Origin: Apiosordaria backusii
Lineage: Eukaryota; Ascomycota; Sordariomycetes; Sordariales; Lasiosphaeriaceae
DNA: 64,000 bases
NCBI GenBank assembly: GCA_030549205.1
Contig: JAUKTV010000004.1
Coordinates: 2,356,001-2,420,000, forward strand
Direction of reading: 5' to 3'
The notes beneath the pieces are model-generated. The model was not told the DNA's origin and searched no databases. It saw only the letters and a program-made list of their open reading frames with translations. The position numbers and the translations under genes are program-made. Positions 43,626 through 56,900 of this stretch are shown here, piece after piece. Position 1 is the stretch's first letter. Each line of letters opens with the position of its first letter.

Positions 43626-45514
43626 ATGGCGGACACGGGAGGAGGGACGCCTGCGGCGGATGGGGTCAAGCCGTACAAGATACATGTAAGTGTCCGTTTA
43701 GTTTTGAAAGGGGGTTGGTGAAGTTGTGAGACTGACTGCCCGGTTGTACAGGTTCCGACGAGGCATCTTAACCTCGCACGACAGAAGCTCGAGCTCACGA
43801 GACTGCCTCACGAGGGGTCTTTTCCAAAGTCGACCGAGTGGTGGGAGCCAAAGCCGGTTATTGAGCCTTTGATTGACTATTGGTGAGTTATTCTGTCGAA
43901 ATATCACCCCAAATGGTTACTAACACAGCTCACAGGCTCGAAAAGTACAACTTTCGTGACATCGAGTCTCACCTCAACGCTACCATCCCCCAATTCCGGA
44001 CCTCCATCGCCCTATCCGAATCCCAATCCCCTCTCAGAATCCACTTCATCCATGCCCGGTCCTCCTCCGCCGATGCCCTCCCGCTTCTGGTTCTCCCACC
44101 CTTCCCACTCACCAACCTCTCCATCTCCCACCTCATCAACCCCCTCACCACCCCCACAGACGCAACCCACCAGTCTTTCCACGTCGTCATCCCCTCCTTT
44201 CCAGGCCTAGGCTTTTCCGACTCCCTCCCCGTCAACCTCTCCCCCGTAACCGCCACAGCCTCCATCTTCAACACCTTAATGACCTCCCGCCTGGGGTACA
44301 CCCACTACCTAACAACCACCACCTCGCCCGGCTCTTCCTCCCCCGCACAAATCGACTTCCTCCTCGCCCATGCCATCTCAACAACCTACTCCGACTTTTG
44401 CTTAGCAACCCACCTAATCTCCCCCGTCCTCTCCCCACCCAAAATCTCAACCTCCCCCCTCGAATTCGCGAAATGGTCCCTAGCCTGGTTCTTCAGGGGT
44501 GGCGTAGCGGGTTATGAAGAGAGGGATTTTCTAGGGTATTACTCTTCCCCCTCTTCCTCTGTCCCAAACACAGATATCAAAGACCCCAACACCTTGGCGT
44601 ATGGACTGTGTGATTCCCCAGTGGGGATGCTAGCCTTTGTGTTGCGCCACCTCAAACAAAACAGCAGCAACAGCGTCATCGGAGCGAGGGGGACATTCAC
44701 AAAAGAGGAGCTCATCACGCTCACCAACCTCGCCTGGCTGCCCGGCCCGGAGGGATTACTGAGGTTTTGGTCAGGGACCTCGCTGCACCATCCTGCTGCT
44801 GCTGCTCATCATCATCAACCGCCAGCTCGATCATCACAAACGAAGAAGCCGAAGGTTGGGGTGACGGTTTTTGCGTCGTCTTACTCAACTACTACTGCCA
44901 CCACAGAGACGACAGTACAGGAGAAGGAAACAGGAGAAGAGCTTGATCTATCCAGCCTTGGTGGTAAACCAGACAATGGCAGGCCAAAAGCAAAATTCTA
45001 CCCCCCAGCCTGGGCCCACAGCTCCTACACCGTCTTGCACACCACCCGCATCGATTCCCATCCGCCCACATCGCTACTCCCTTTTGAATCCCCAGAGGTA
45101 ATCTCCTCCGGCATCCGCTCCCTCGCCGCAGAGCTCCTCAAGACAGACAAGAGGATCATTCCTGTGGCCCCCCTAACCGGCATTGTCATCGACTCCGCAC
45201 CACCCCCAATAACAGCACCGGCGACAGTATCAACACAGCCAAAACCAGAGAAAACAACAATCAAACCCGTTGTTTCCGAACCGCCCATCATCCTCCGTAC
45301 GATAAAAGAGGAGAAGCTTGACGTTGATCAAGAAAGAGATCAAGCCAAAGGGAAGGGCATAGAAAGGGTAGACGAGAGTTTGCTATCCCCACCCCCTGCC
45401 ATCCCGGTCGGTGTAGTGAAGAGGGAGCTGAGCGATGGCAGCGGGGACATGGGCAGCCCGGACACTCTGGTGGGGGATAGTTCCCCTTCTCCGTCGCCTT
45501 TGGGGAGATCTTAA
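43626..45514 (+). CDS. Epoxide-hydrolase-like alpha/beta-hydrolase, catalytic motifs lost
   Basis: Exons 43626-43685, 43752-43882 and 43936-45514 give 589 aa. The N-terminus is a good epoxide-hydrolase EHN domain (VPTRHLNLARQKLELTRLPH, then IDYWLEKYNFRDIESHLNAT). The alpha/beta-hydrolase core follows, with HVVIPSFPGLGFSDSLP as the family's strand 4. The oxyanion HGxP reads LPPFP, and the GGDWG nucleophile motif is absent from its expected place after the YLTTTTSPGSSS segment. Low-complexity inserts replace parts of the lid. After about residue 450 comes a long Pro/Thr/Lys/Glu tail with two SUMO-type sites (IKEE and VKRE). It is probably a non-catalytic member used as a scaffold or regulator; no specific role can be given. 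Confidence 0.7.
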
Positions 45515-46306
45515 ACCTACCTTACCCTCCTTGACAATTTCGTTTCTTTGGGATACCTACACACAACGCCCACACCAACATTTTTGATACTTTGATTCTT
45601 ATGATACCACAAACTTGGGTTAAATTTTTTTTTTTGGGAAAGTTTTTGGGATGAAGGGGGGGGTTATTATACACTTCGATTCTACGATACCAAAGGGCTT
45701 AATGAAACCAAGCAACAAACTTTATGGGAAAAAGAACTTTTTTGGATGATACCTACACACACACACACATATATATATACAAGACAGAATATACGAACAT
45801 GACTGCAATTCACGATCCCTCCCGACAAACAATAGGCCAGTCGCGGTTTTGTACAATACCTGTGATTGACAAACCTGTAGCTATTCAAAATCACGAGTAA
45901 GCAAAACTTGATTGGTTTGGTGTGGAAATCATCGCTATTCCTTCAATTTCTCTACATCTCTCTCGCGCTATACTCGCTAAAGCATTCCCTATGTCTTCTT
46001 TAGTCAGACACAAAAATGCTCCAACCACTATACGCTTGTTTGATATATACTAATTGTACAACACCCAACCAAACCAACCAAATATCCCACACGCTGAGCC
46101 TGATGACAACCTAAACCCCCTTTATTGGCATTTTTTCTAGAACGCGGAATCCGACTTTTCCCAACCATGCCCAAGTCCAAGCCAACCCAAACCAGGCTTT
46201 TGATGTCATCGTCATCATCAGCATCAGCATCAATCATAAACTGATACCCTTTAATCCATTAAGATTCCGCGCAACGTTCAACTCAAGGAAGCCCACCCGA
46301 GAACAT
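45515..46306. other. Convergent intergenic region EH-like gene/XRN1
   Basis: 790 bp of 3' flanking sequence, AT-rich, with CA/TA microsatellite. No gene seen. Confidence 0.5.
45754..45780. repeat. Compound CA/TA microsatellite
   Basis: A run of AC units followed directly by AT units. Confidence 0.8.
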
Positions 46307-49300
46307 CTAGCTCGCAGCAGGAGGAACCCCCGAGCTCTGTTGCTGTTGCTGGCCCTGACCTTGTTGTTGTCCCTGGCCTCCCCTGCCACCACCACCACCA
46401 CCACCACCTCTCGGGCCACCCCTACCCCGTCCAGGGAACGGCGCTCCTCTAAAGCCACCGCCTCTCCCACCACGGCCTCCACGCGTGTTCTCTCCAATTT
46501 GGCCTTCAGACTGCTGATGATGCGGCGCAGGGCGGAAGGCAAGGTTGTTGTGCTGCCCTCCTCTCTGACCACCAGCGCCAGCCCCAGGGCCACCGCGACC
46601 ACGCCCACGTCCTCTGCCTCCCCGGGGAGCATCAAGACCCGAAGGGGGCGGAACAGCCCCATACATAGGCGGAGCAGAAGCAGCATGACCGACACCGTTA
46701 CTACCGTCGGCGAGGGGAGCCTGATGATTGCTAGGCCCAGGATAACCCCCTCTCCCACCACCGCGGCCACCCCGTCCCCAGGCTGCCTGGGAAGGAGCGG
46801 GAGCATCCTGCAGACGCTTCCCCTGCTGCATGTGGTACCCGCCGTGAGAAGTCAAGGTTGTAACTGACGGAGTGAGGGGCTGACGCGCGAGCTGGTTCTT
46901 GGAGCCAGCAACGACTTGCCGTCCGGTGAGGTTTAGAAGAGTGGTAGATGGCACGGTCTGTCCGCGGAAAGGCGGGCAGCGGTCACCAAGGGTGGTGCCG
47001 CTCATGAAGGTAACGTCGAAAACAACATCCAACAGCTTGGCAGTGGGAGTGCGGCTGATACCGACCACCGTTCCACGGAAGGCAATGGGAACTTTGCCGG
47101 TGCGAGCAACATACACCACGCGGTCTCCCAAAGAAAAGTGCTGGTTGCCAAGGCGGTGTTCAGCGTCGTCGGGCCTCAAGAGTGCGTTTCGGGGTACACC
47201 GTTCATCTTCTTGGGATGTGTAGGAATGGCGCTGAGTTTGAGGTTGTCGGCCTCGGCGGCGAGTCGCATGACAACTTCAGAGTCCAACTGCTCGGCATCA
47301 AGAGGGACGCGCTCCATGGAGCTGGTCTTGAGGGTCTTGAGCCATGCGCCAATTTCCTTGACTCGGGCTGTGGCCACATTAGGGTCACTCCAGAGATCAG
47401 TCTCCTTCAGCTCGGCACCTGACGGGTTCTTCTTGACACCGGCGAAAAAGTCGGGGAACTTGGTCATGTACTGAACAATCAGGTGCACGGCAGCATTACT
47501 GAACTCCCAGCCGGTTTGAGACTTGCGGGAGTATCCAAGCACCTTCTGCTTCTTTCCCTCAAATTTGAGGTTGAGACCCAAATTCACACGAAGATCGCCG
47601 ACCGTCTTGACAAAGTAAGACGACGTGATCTTGCTGAGCGCCAACGGGTGCAAATCCAACTGCTTGGCGACCATGTAGGATGGCATGTACGCATTGCCCC
47701 GCTCCGACTCGTGAATGATGCGCTTCGCAAACTCGGGCTCGCGGGTCTCGAGGGTGGCAAGCCAGACTTGAAGCTTCCCATTAGTATAGCCAGAAACCTC
47801 CAGTGGTTGACCGTAGTTGAAGTCGCCCAAGAAGAAACCTATCGACTTGACGGGGAATTCTTCCTCAAGCGGAACGGCAGCCTTTTCAATGAAGCGTTCG
47901 TCCTCGTTGACAACTTCATCCACAATGATTTGAGAGGCATAATCCGTCTCCATGCCCGGAATATCGCCGTATTCCTTGATGGTCGCTCCCTCGTCGGTCT
48001 TGATCAAACCCTTCAACATCTGAACTCTGACCAAGGACTCAACGGGGCCAATCAAGATACCCATGCGCTTGCTGTAAAAGTTCTCAATGCGGTTCGCCTT
48101 CTTGCCAAACTCCTCAATCTCACGGTGGCCGTGATGAAGTGTAGCGACCTGGCCATTTGCGTCGAGCACATAGTCAAAGAGCTCGTCCGACACGCCCACA
48201 ATCTTGGCTTCTTGGAGGAAAGGATAACCAACAAAGCAACGCTGCCCAAGCTTGACCTTTGCCGCATCCACCTTGGTGCGCATCTCGGTGCCAATCAGGT
48301 TGACCACCATACTTTCGTTACGGCTGTCTTGCTGAAACACGTTAACTCCGTGGAAGCCAAGGCTGGCAGTGTAAGGGAGAGTGGCGAGAGAGGGGAATCC
48401 TGCTAAAGCCTCGATATTCAACAGGGCGCCATCGGTAAGACCAGCACGGTACTCAAGACCCTCAACTGGAGGAAGGTCAAAGATGTTCTCCACGCAGTGA
48501 CAGTGAGGAATGTGCGGGAAAACATCTACCAAGGATGAAGCGTAGACAAAATCGATATCTGGTGAGTAGGTAAACTTGAGGGCCACACCAAAGTCGTTCC
48601 GTGCTTTTTCGTCTGCTGAGAGAAGCTCGTTTTTGGGAGCCATGGCGTCGAGCAGACGCTTCTCGTCAATAAATGGAATCTTGACGACAGCCTCCCAGTC
48701 CATCTTCTTTCCGTTCATGTCGAGCTCGAAATCGCGGGGATAAAAGTCGATGATGGGCGAATCGGGGTTCGTCATCAGAGGCCAGTACACGGTAGGCACA
48801 ATCTTTTTACTGCGATCGGGCAAGACACCCATGAGCTGTTCGTTCGGCTTGAACGGCTGGCCGAGGGTGAAATTGAGGTCTGCCCCCAAGCCCTTGACAA
48901 CATCCGAGACCAGAGGAGAGTAGTGATAGCGGTAGAACCATGGCCACGACGCAATTCCACGATAATAGTAGAAGAGCACCCACTGAAGACCTTGTACGTA
49001 GTTTTCTGTGAGCTTGCGCAGCTCGTCCTCGTGATTCCCTTCAGCCCACTCAGGAAACTTGTCTTTGTAGTATTCGTCCTTCCACTCCTGAAACTTTTGC
49101 TTATACTTGGCCTCCATCGCGGCCTGGGCATCAGCGCCAGTCAAGTCAATAACTTGGGCGTTGTCGTACTTTTTGACAATACGGAGAGATGCCGACTGTG
49201 CCTCCTCATCATCTTCATCTTCGTCGTCCCTAACAGGGAAGGTCAGAATAAGGTGGCGATGTCCATCGTCGTCCTCCTTAGTAGCCCACTCGATGTGTGC

Positions 49301-50776
49301 AGCATCCGCCAAATCCTGAACAAACTTGCGGTCGGCCGCATTCAGGTCGGTGCCGAGATCGAGGGTTTGAGAATTTCGGTTGGTGAGAAACTTTCGAATC
49401 TTTGTCTTCCAGAGAGCCTTTTGGTCCGAGCTGATGATCAGCTTGCCCTTAATACGAGCCCTTGCCTGTTCAGCCTCGTCATGCTCGAGCATCTTCTTGC
49501 CCCGCAGCCAGCTGGCATCCTCATTTTCGTGCTCAAAGAATCGATATTCTTCTCTCCCAAGCTCTTCCAAGAGAACAGCCAGTCTCTTCAAATTCACTCT
49601 ACCGTTTTCGTTGATGTATCCATCACATCTCCGAAGCACGTCCTTGTAGATCCTAAACATGGTCGCCAAGGCACCTTCGTTGATGTGGAACCGAGGAAGA
49701 TTGGGCAAGAAATCGTTGCCGACGAAGAAGGCCATCAGAATAAAGTCGTCAATGACCTTTTCCATATCAAATGGCATTGGAATGGCGCCTGGTTGTTTGA
49801 GGTCCTGGAACTCCAGCTCCAAGTACTCTCGAACTATGCACAGATGCATCAGATAGAAATTTTGATGCTCCAGCTCCTTGCTCTTGTGGGAATTCTTGCT
49901 GCGACCGAACTGAACCTCCTCTCGAAGAAGACAGAAATGTGGGTCATGGCTCAGCAGACCCAACATGATCAGATCGGCATCGAGTCCGTACAAACAGTGG
50001 CGGACGTTGGGGTTGTAATCGGGTTGCGCGCGTGCGTTGCGGATGTACTCCATGATCTTGTGCTCGCCCTCACCGGGAACCTCATGGCCTGAGAGAACAA
50101 TCTCGGGACCTTGCCAGTCCTTGTCCTCGGACACCTTTTTGTTGATGAAGTACTTGAGCTGCTGGGTAAGCTTGGCCATGAACTCGGTTCCTACATCCAA
50201 GGTCAGTACACCAACGGAACCAGAAGTACAAGAATGAAGCCATACCTGGCGTAATGCAGTTGGAGTCGAATGGCTCCTCCTTGGGCAGCTCTTTGCCCTC
50301 TTTGATGGCCTTGTCGCGCGCCTTTTCAGCATCCAAAGCAGTTCTGAAACGACGAGCACGCTGCTGATTCATTTTGGCGCGCGGCGCTACACCATCAATG
50401 GCCATAAAGAACAGTTTCTTCGGTTTGATCTTGCCGAAGAGATGCTCTATATAGTTGAAAATTGCGATGAACATTTGTTCCTCGCTAAGACGAAACTGAA
50501 CATCATCCGAGTCCTTATGGGTACAATTGTGAATGATGCCATTCATATCCAACTGAAGTCATATACATATTAGCGGATGTCACGGCATGGGCATAGTCTC
50601 GCGACTCGAGGAGGCTGGCGCACGTAGAGGCAGTCGAACTCGGGGATTCGATTCTCGGCAATGAGCTGCGATATCGCCGGGTAGCGCTCGGAGAGCCATC
50701 TGAAGAACTTAGGAACACTGGGGAATGTCAGTCGCATGTTGAGGGTCGAGCTATGCAGTGACGATACTCACCCCAT
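46307..50776 (-). CDS. XRN1: 5'-3' exoribonuclease 1
   Basis: Cytoplasmic exonuclease degrading decapped mRNA. Exons are 50776-50772, 50717-50624, 50552-50246 and 50190-46307, giving 1429 aa. The first coding exon is only five bases (ATGGG), joined to give MGVPKFFRWLSERYPAISQL, the invariant start of the family. The catalytic core shows DMNGIIHNCTH, DGVAPRAKMNQQRARRFR, EGEHKIMEYIRNAR and GNDFLPNLPRFHINEGALAT. The XRN1-specific middle and SH3-like regions follow (VVYVARTGKVPIAFRGTVVG), which separates it from nuclear RAT1/XRN2. The last 200 residues are Gly/Arg/Gln-rich RGG-type sequence, as in other fungal XRN1 tails. Divergent from HAT2. Confidence 0.96.
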
Positions 50777-51625
50777 ATTGCTAGTAAGCGCTCAATGAAG
50801 CGCCAAGTTTCGGCAAGAACAAGTCGTAGAATTCGTAACAGAAGTTGTAGTTGGAGGTGATGCCGACACTAAATAAAAATGGCCGGTCTTCGTTAGGAGT
50901 CGCACGCAACAATCGTTCGAATAGAAATATGCGATGGCGGCAATGCAAAACAAGAGAGGGATCTGCTGTTTAGGACTAGTCGTAACTCGTAGCCGAAAGA
51001 TATTCGGCAGACGAGGTGAATGTTTGTTTGTTGATAACGGCAAGCAAGTGGATTCTAGTCCCTGGTAGGTAATGCGGTGCGTTGGAAGGTTGGACGTTAG
51101 ACGTTAGGTGAGGACGGCACTGGACGGGAAGCTTTGGAGGGGATGTCCTCGGGCTCCATGCTTCAAGGCTGTGGCTGTGAAACGGTGACTGACTGGCCAA
51201 AGACCGTTACACGCCCACACGCCTCGCAGTTGCCCCTCACCCCACTGCGAAGTACCCCAGCACCTTTTGCAAGCACAGACTGTCTTGGGGCCCAAGCTTC
51301 TTCTTGGTCTGCTACACTACGAGGACGGTAGCCTTGGCGCAAATTAATTAAACCTGGGTCGCGTCAAGCTGGATCGCGTCGACGTTGTGCGCGAAGCCAC
51401 TCGGTCACTGGCGTTTGGTCGCTTCGAACTCTACTGAACTGAAAGTTTGCGGCAACAGACGAGAAGCTTTTCGACACACCACAATTTGCAACATTAAAGA
51501 AACCTCTCTGGCTGCGATTAATTTTTCTTCTCTGTCCATCCACCATCATCTAGTTCCTTGTTTCGAACAACGACACTTAGATACCAAATCTTTCATCCGC
51601 GGATTCAAGCAGCGAAAGAACTACA
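50777..51625. other. Divergent promoter region XRN1/HAT2
   Basis: About 850 bp between divergent start codons, with no recognisable coding signal. Confidence 0.5.
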
Positions 51626-53085
51626 ATGGCTCCCACCGAGGTTGTCAACGACGTTGACGGTAGGTCGCTATTTATGCCACTCACCTCTACCACAAGAGAC
51701 TAACAGGTTCTTGCAGTCAATATGGAAGAAGAGGACGAGGACGAGAAAATGCAGCAAAAACTCATCAACGAAGGTAGGCGTCCTCCTGCACGTTTCCACG
51801 AGACTCTACAGCGACTAATCTTGCGGCAGAATACAAGGTCTGGAAAAAGAACAGTCCATTCCTGTACAGCATGATTCTCAGCACGGCGTTGGAGTGGCCG
51901 ACATTGACCACCCAGTGGTTCCCCGACGTTAAGGACGTTCCAGACAAAAACTACACGACCCATCGCCTACTCCTGGGAACCCACACCGCCGAGGGAAAGC
52001 CAAACTACCTCCAGATCGCCGACGTCGAGGTGCCAAAGCCTGTCAAGCCCAGCGCTCGCGACTATGATGAGGACCGCGGCGAGATTGGCGGACATGGGAA
52101 TCTGGGCGCGTCTGGCGAACCGCATGTTATTAAAATGACGATTACCCAGAAGATCGACCACCCACTGGAGGTCAACAAGGCCCGTTATCAACCACAGAAC
52201 CCCGATATCATCGCTACTCTCGCTGTTGACGGGAGGGTGCTCATTTTCGATCGCACCAAGCACAGCCTGCAGCCAACAGGGACTCCCAATCCCCAGCTTG
52301 AATGCATTGGGCACACGAAGGAGGGCTTTGGTTTGGACTGGAGCCCAGACAAGGCTGGCTGGTTGGCTACCGGTAGCGAAGATAGGACCGTCATGGTCTG
52401 GGACCTGAACTCTTATAGCGGCACTGACAAGAAGGTGAAGCCATGGCGCAAGTACACACACCACAACCACGTCGTCAACGATGTTCAGTACAACCCCATC
52501 ACCCCGTCCTGGATCGGTACCGTATCAGATGATTTGACAATGCAAGTCATTGACATTCGCACTTCCGACACCGCCAAAGCGGCCGCCATCGCCCGCAACG
52601 GCCACAGCGACGCCATTAACGCCATCGCCTGGAACCCCAAGGTCAACTATCTCGTCGCCACCGCCTCTGCTGACAAGACGATTGGCATCTGGGATCTCCG
52701 AAATCTCAAGGCTGGTAAAATCCACACCCTTGAGGGCCACAACGACGCTGTCACTTCGCTTGCCTGGAACCCTATCGACCACGCCATTCTCGGCAGTGGA
52801 AGTTACGACCGGCGGATTATCCTCTGGGATATTAGCCTCATCGGTGATGAGCAAACACCTGAGGAGGCCGAGGATGGGCCGCCGGAGCTTTTGTTCATGC
52901 ACGGTGGTCACACCAACCATCTTGCTGACTTCAGCTGGAACCGGAACATTCCTTGGCTCGTATGCAGCGCGGCCGAGGATAACCTGCTGCAGATTTGGCA
53001 ACCGACCAAGAGCATCATCTCGCCTCCCAACCAGGAGATGGAGATGAACGAGATGGGCAGTGCCGATGGAACATCTATCCCCTAG
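51626..53085 (+). CDS. HAT2: Histone acetyltransferase type B subunit 2 (RbAp46/48 family)
   Basis: WD40 histone chaperone that presents H4 to the HAT1 acetyltransferase; relatives serve CAF-1 and other chromatin complexes. Exons are 51626-51659, 51717-51773 and 51830-53085, giving 448 aa. The N-terminal helix EYKVWKKNSPFLYSMILSTA, which with the propeller binds histone H4, is intact, followed by a seven-bladed propeller (FGLDWSPDKAGWLATGSEDR, AIAWNPKVNYLVATASADKT, SLAWNPIDHAILGSGSYDRR). An acidic loop (EQTPEEAEDGPPELLFMHGG) is typical of the family. The TAG stop at 53083 is followed in frame by 97 more sense codons. Confidence 0.95.
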
Positions 53086-53379
53086 GAAGGAGGGCTCAAG
53101 AGAGGCATCCAGAGAAAACACGGTGAGCCCGGCGTGAAGGTGAAGCAGGAGGAAAGCGAGCAGAGCACTGTTCTTAAGCACAAGAGGAACAACCAAAGTG
53201 TCTCTCAGCAATTGGCCATGGAGGACCTGAAGATTCGGGACGAAACTTCTTCGAGAGGCAGCAGCGTGGACGCTGCCAATTCCCGGCCCAGTGTGTATCT
53301 TGAGTACCTGGAACTGGTCAAGAACGCCCAGAACAATGGCGAGGGCAAGAGACAGACTCGGGGTGGCAAGGTGTTCTAA
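53086..53379 (+). other. In-frame open extension after the HAT2 stop
   Basis: Directly after the HAT2 TAG the same frame runs for 97 sense codons to a TAA. It encodes a Lys/Glu/Gln/Ser-rich, probably disordered tail (VKVKQEESEQSTVLKHKRNN, then VYLEYLELVKNAQNNGEGKR). About 70% of third positions are G or C, like a real gene. It has no ATG near its start. It may be a readthrough extension, a remnant of a longer ancestral C-terminus, or chance openness in a 3' UTR. Confidence 0.4.
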
Positions 53380-53971
53380 GGATAAGGGGCGGCATGGTTT
53401 ATATGAGGCATTTTCGCCCAATCTCGTAGAGTTTTCCTGGTTACGGAAAAGGAGTCGGAGGCTATGACATGTTTCCTCTTTCTTTTGTACGTGGTCACGC
53501 CGCAGATGGCAAACTAGTAGTAGTAGTAGTGTTTTCCTGAATGTACTTTCTGAGCCCTATCTCTGAGCCCTACCTGACCGGTTCTGTGTGACTTGTGACA
53601 TCAGATGGAATTTATAAACATGAGGACTGAGCTATCCGCGGTAGGTGTGTATTGGTCGTGCTGTGGTTGGTGCTTTAGTGAGTCAGATGTTGCTCCTCCT
53701 ATTGTTCTTTAGTGCTCCTATTGTTGACAATTCACAATAGCTGTGAATAGACACGAATATCAGCAACATCGCCGGCAGCCACGTAAAAACTCAATTTAAG
53801 TTTCCAATTCCAATATCAATCTCTCCTGATGCTCTTTGCCAACATGATTGTTCTTCGACTCACTTTTTCTCACTACAACCGCCGTGACAAAGACATTGAA
53901 GCCATTCCAAGACCTCGCCTACCCAGCCCCAAAGACGGCAGACAAGCCAAGTTGTCCAACCGTGCTTCAAC
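53380..53971. other. Intergenic region HAT2 to F-box-like gene
   Basis: 590 bp with a TAG-repeat microsatellite; AT-rich; promoter of the next gene presumably near its right end. Confidence 0.5.
53515..53529. repeat. TAG trinucleotide microsatellite
   Basis: Five TAG units in the HAT2 3' flank. Confidence 0.8.
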
Positions 53972-56900
53972 ATGAATGCTTTTGACCTTGAAGACAACGA
54001 CTGGGTCCACGATGTGCTGGACTTTGGCGACCTTGATGACGACAGCGAATACTATGACATAGAGAGCCTGGTCGACAACCCGGAATGCGTGGCTCAGCGA
54101 ATCTACTTTGAGAGAGTACATGCTCGCCAGCAGAGAACCGAGGAAGAGATCGAGGCCCTTGGTATCCGGCCCGACGTGCCCAATATCGTCCTCCACATCA
54201 ATCAATGGGAGGAAGAGTCTCGCTCACTCTCTCAGCATGGCGGAAGAATGATCCCCTCGTTCCCATCCCTCTCCGACTCTGTCAGAAGAATCTATCACCG
54301 CTCAACCAACAACGACTCCTCCGATGATGAAGAGTCCGAGGACGAAGAGACCGCCCTCGCCAAACAAGAAGAGGAATTCGAGACTGCCTGGCTGTCGGAA
54401 CTGATCGAAAACGACCTCGAAGACAGCAGCCCCTTTCTGCTCAGGGAATACCGCGCCATCGCCAGAGAGCGCTTCCTCTCCCTCAAGCAAACCATCAAAA
54501 CATGGAAAGCCGCGCAGAAACCCCCCAGATCCCCCAAGCCAAAAATCGATCTCTTATCCACCCTGTGCACCACCCCCGAGCTCCTCATCGAAGTGTGCAA
54601 GCACCTCCGCCCCATCGACATCGTAAACCTCTACTCCCTCCACCGAACCTTCCACGAAACCCTCAACCACAACATGCGCACCTTCATCTTCGCCTGGGCC
54701 CGCTCCATGGCCCCCGTCGCATCCAAGATTTATTCTTCTCCCGTCTACAGCCACTGGTTCATCCCCGACCCAGCCAACCGCCTCGTCACCCCCCAAGACC
54801 AAGAACTTTCCCGCGCCCAACCCGGCCAACCCCACCTAGAATGGGGGGCCCACGCAAGCCTCAACGAACAACAAGGTCTAATCCGCCTCGTCCCCGGCCT
54901 TTTCTGGCTACAGCACGTCGTCCACCGTGAACTCCGCGTCCGCGACATCTTGGCCGTTATGGCCCGCCACGGCCACAGGACCCTCCCCCAAACCAACACC
55001 ACCCTCCAAAAAATCTGGCTCGTCCTCGACTGCCCCACCAATAACATGCGCCTCTCCCTCTTCTCCAACAAAGACTTCATCACCGACGACGACCTCTACC
55101 GCTTCCAACTTTTCTACATCAAGCTTATTCTCCTCTTCAACGACCCCTTTTTTGGTCCTGGATCCACCCTCCTCGCGAAGCTTTTTCTTGGCCAAAAGGG
55201 GCTGTCCCCTTTATGGGCTTTCTTAAGGAGGAAGAGGTTTTGCGAAGAGAAAGAGATTCGACAGCTGAAACTGAGATACGACGTCGCCCCCAAGGATCGT
55301 GAGATTTGGTTTGGACGGCCAGTAATGGGGGTGGAGATTTACGATCTGGGCGTTGGCCAGCATGAAGGGTGGGAGGAAGGGGGTTGGGGGTGCTGATGAG
55401 GCCGGAGGAGCTAACGTTTATGGAGGCGGAGAGGAGGGGGCTTGGTTTGATGGGGGGGTGGAAGTGCTTGTTTGAGATGATGGCGTACGGGCATGTTGAT
55501 CTCAAAACGGGGAGCAATGAGGTGCCGACGCTGGAGGAGATGTATATGAGTGACGAGGAGACGCTGGTGGGGGTGGAAAAGGTGGCGGGGCTGCATGGGA
55601 ATGAGAGGGTGGATGGGGGGTGTGGGAATGTGCCGTTTAAGAGGGGGATGTGGCTGCCTAAACATGCGAGGAAGAGGAGGTGGAAGCAGCTGACGAGGGA
55701 GGAAAGGGATGAGATTGTGGAGGAGGAGGAGAAGGAGATGAAGAGGGCGGAGAGGGTGCACAAGTCGATGGATTTGTATAGACTTGCGAGGAGGAAGCTG
55801 GAGGATGTGTATAATGTTACGGCTATGGGCTTCAAGAAGGGGGGTTTTAAGATCAGACTGCCTGATCCGGAGGAGGACTGGGGTGAGGATATTTCGGATA
55901 TTCACCAGCTTCTTCTGTTCAAGATCAAAGCTGCGGTGGCCGCGGCTAAGATGGCCACTGCTGAGGAGGCGGTTGAGTCCCAGTCGATGGTTGCGAGCCA
56001 GGTGTCCACTGCTGAGAAGGTGTCTGAACCCGAACGAGTGGCTGCTCAAGACAACCGCCTGGCCGAGAACATGGATGAGGTGATGGAGGAAGACATAGAT
56101 GAACAGATGTACAACGGTATGGACGAAGACCAGCCTGAGGTCATGGAGCAAAAAGTGGATGAGATGGACCAAGACCATAAAATGGAAGAAGACGAAGGCT
56201 ACGACGCGGGGTCAGAAGAATACGACGACGCCGGCTGGGAAGAATACGAAGACGACCCGATGGAAATCGACAGCCCCTCCTTCACCATCGCCTTCCGCCC
56301 AGCACCGCCTCCACCCCCTCCCCCAACCCTATCCGACATCATCAACCCCCACAACCACCTCAACACCATCTGGTCTTCACCCCCCGTCCCATACCCCCCT
56401 AACCCAACCTTCTTCAGCGCCCTCCCAGTATCAGAGCAATACCCCCTCCTATTCGGCTCCTCCATCCCCTCCTCCCCCAACCTAACCCCCTCCCACGGCG
56501 CCCACGCAGTCACCCAAGCCACCTCCCACCTTCCCCCCCAAAACCACCTCTGGGACCCATCAACCATGACCCTCCGGCAGCCAACCCCCGACCCCAACTC
56601 CCTCTCCCCCACTCACAGCTCCTCCGACCTCGACTTCTCCGACTCAGAACTCGAAACCATCCCCATCCCTCCTCATGAAATTGCCTCCGTCATGTCAGGA
56701 CAATACTACCACCCCCCTGATCTCACACCCCCCCCTCCTCCCGAGCCGCTATCATCCTCCCCCTCAAGTCCGTCCTCTTCGTCATCACTCTCACCAAGTC
56801 CAACCCCCTCCCGAACCCCCCACCCCGACCCGGAAAGAGACGGGCCAGATTCAGGATCGGATGACTCCGACTCCGACCGCACAACAACCGACCACCCCGA

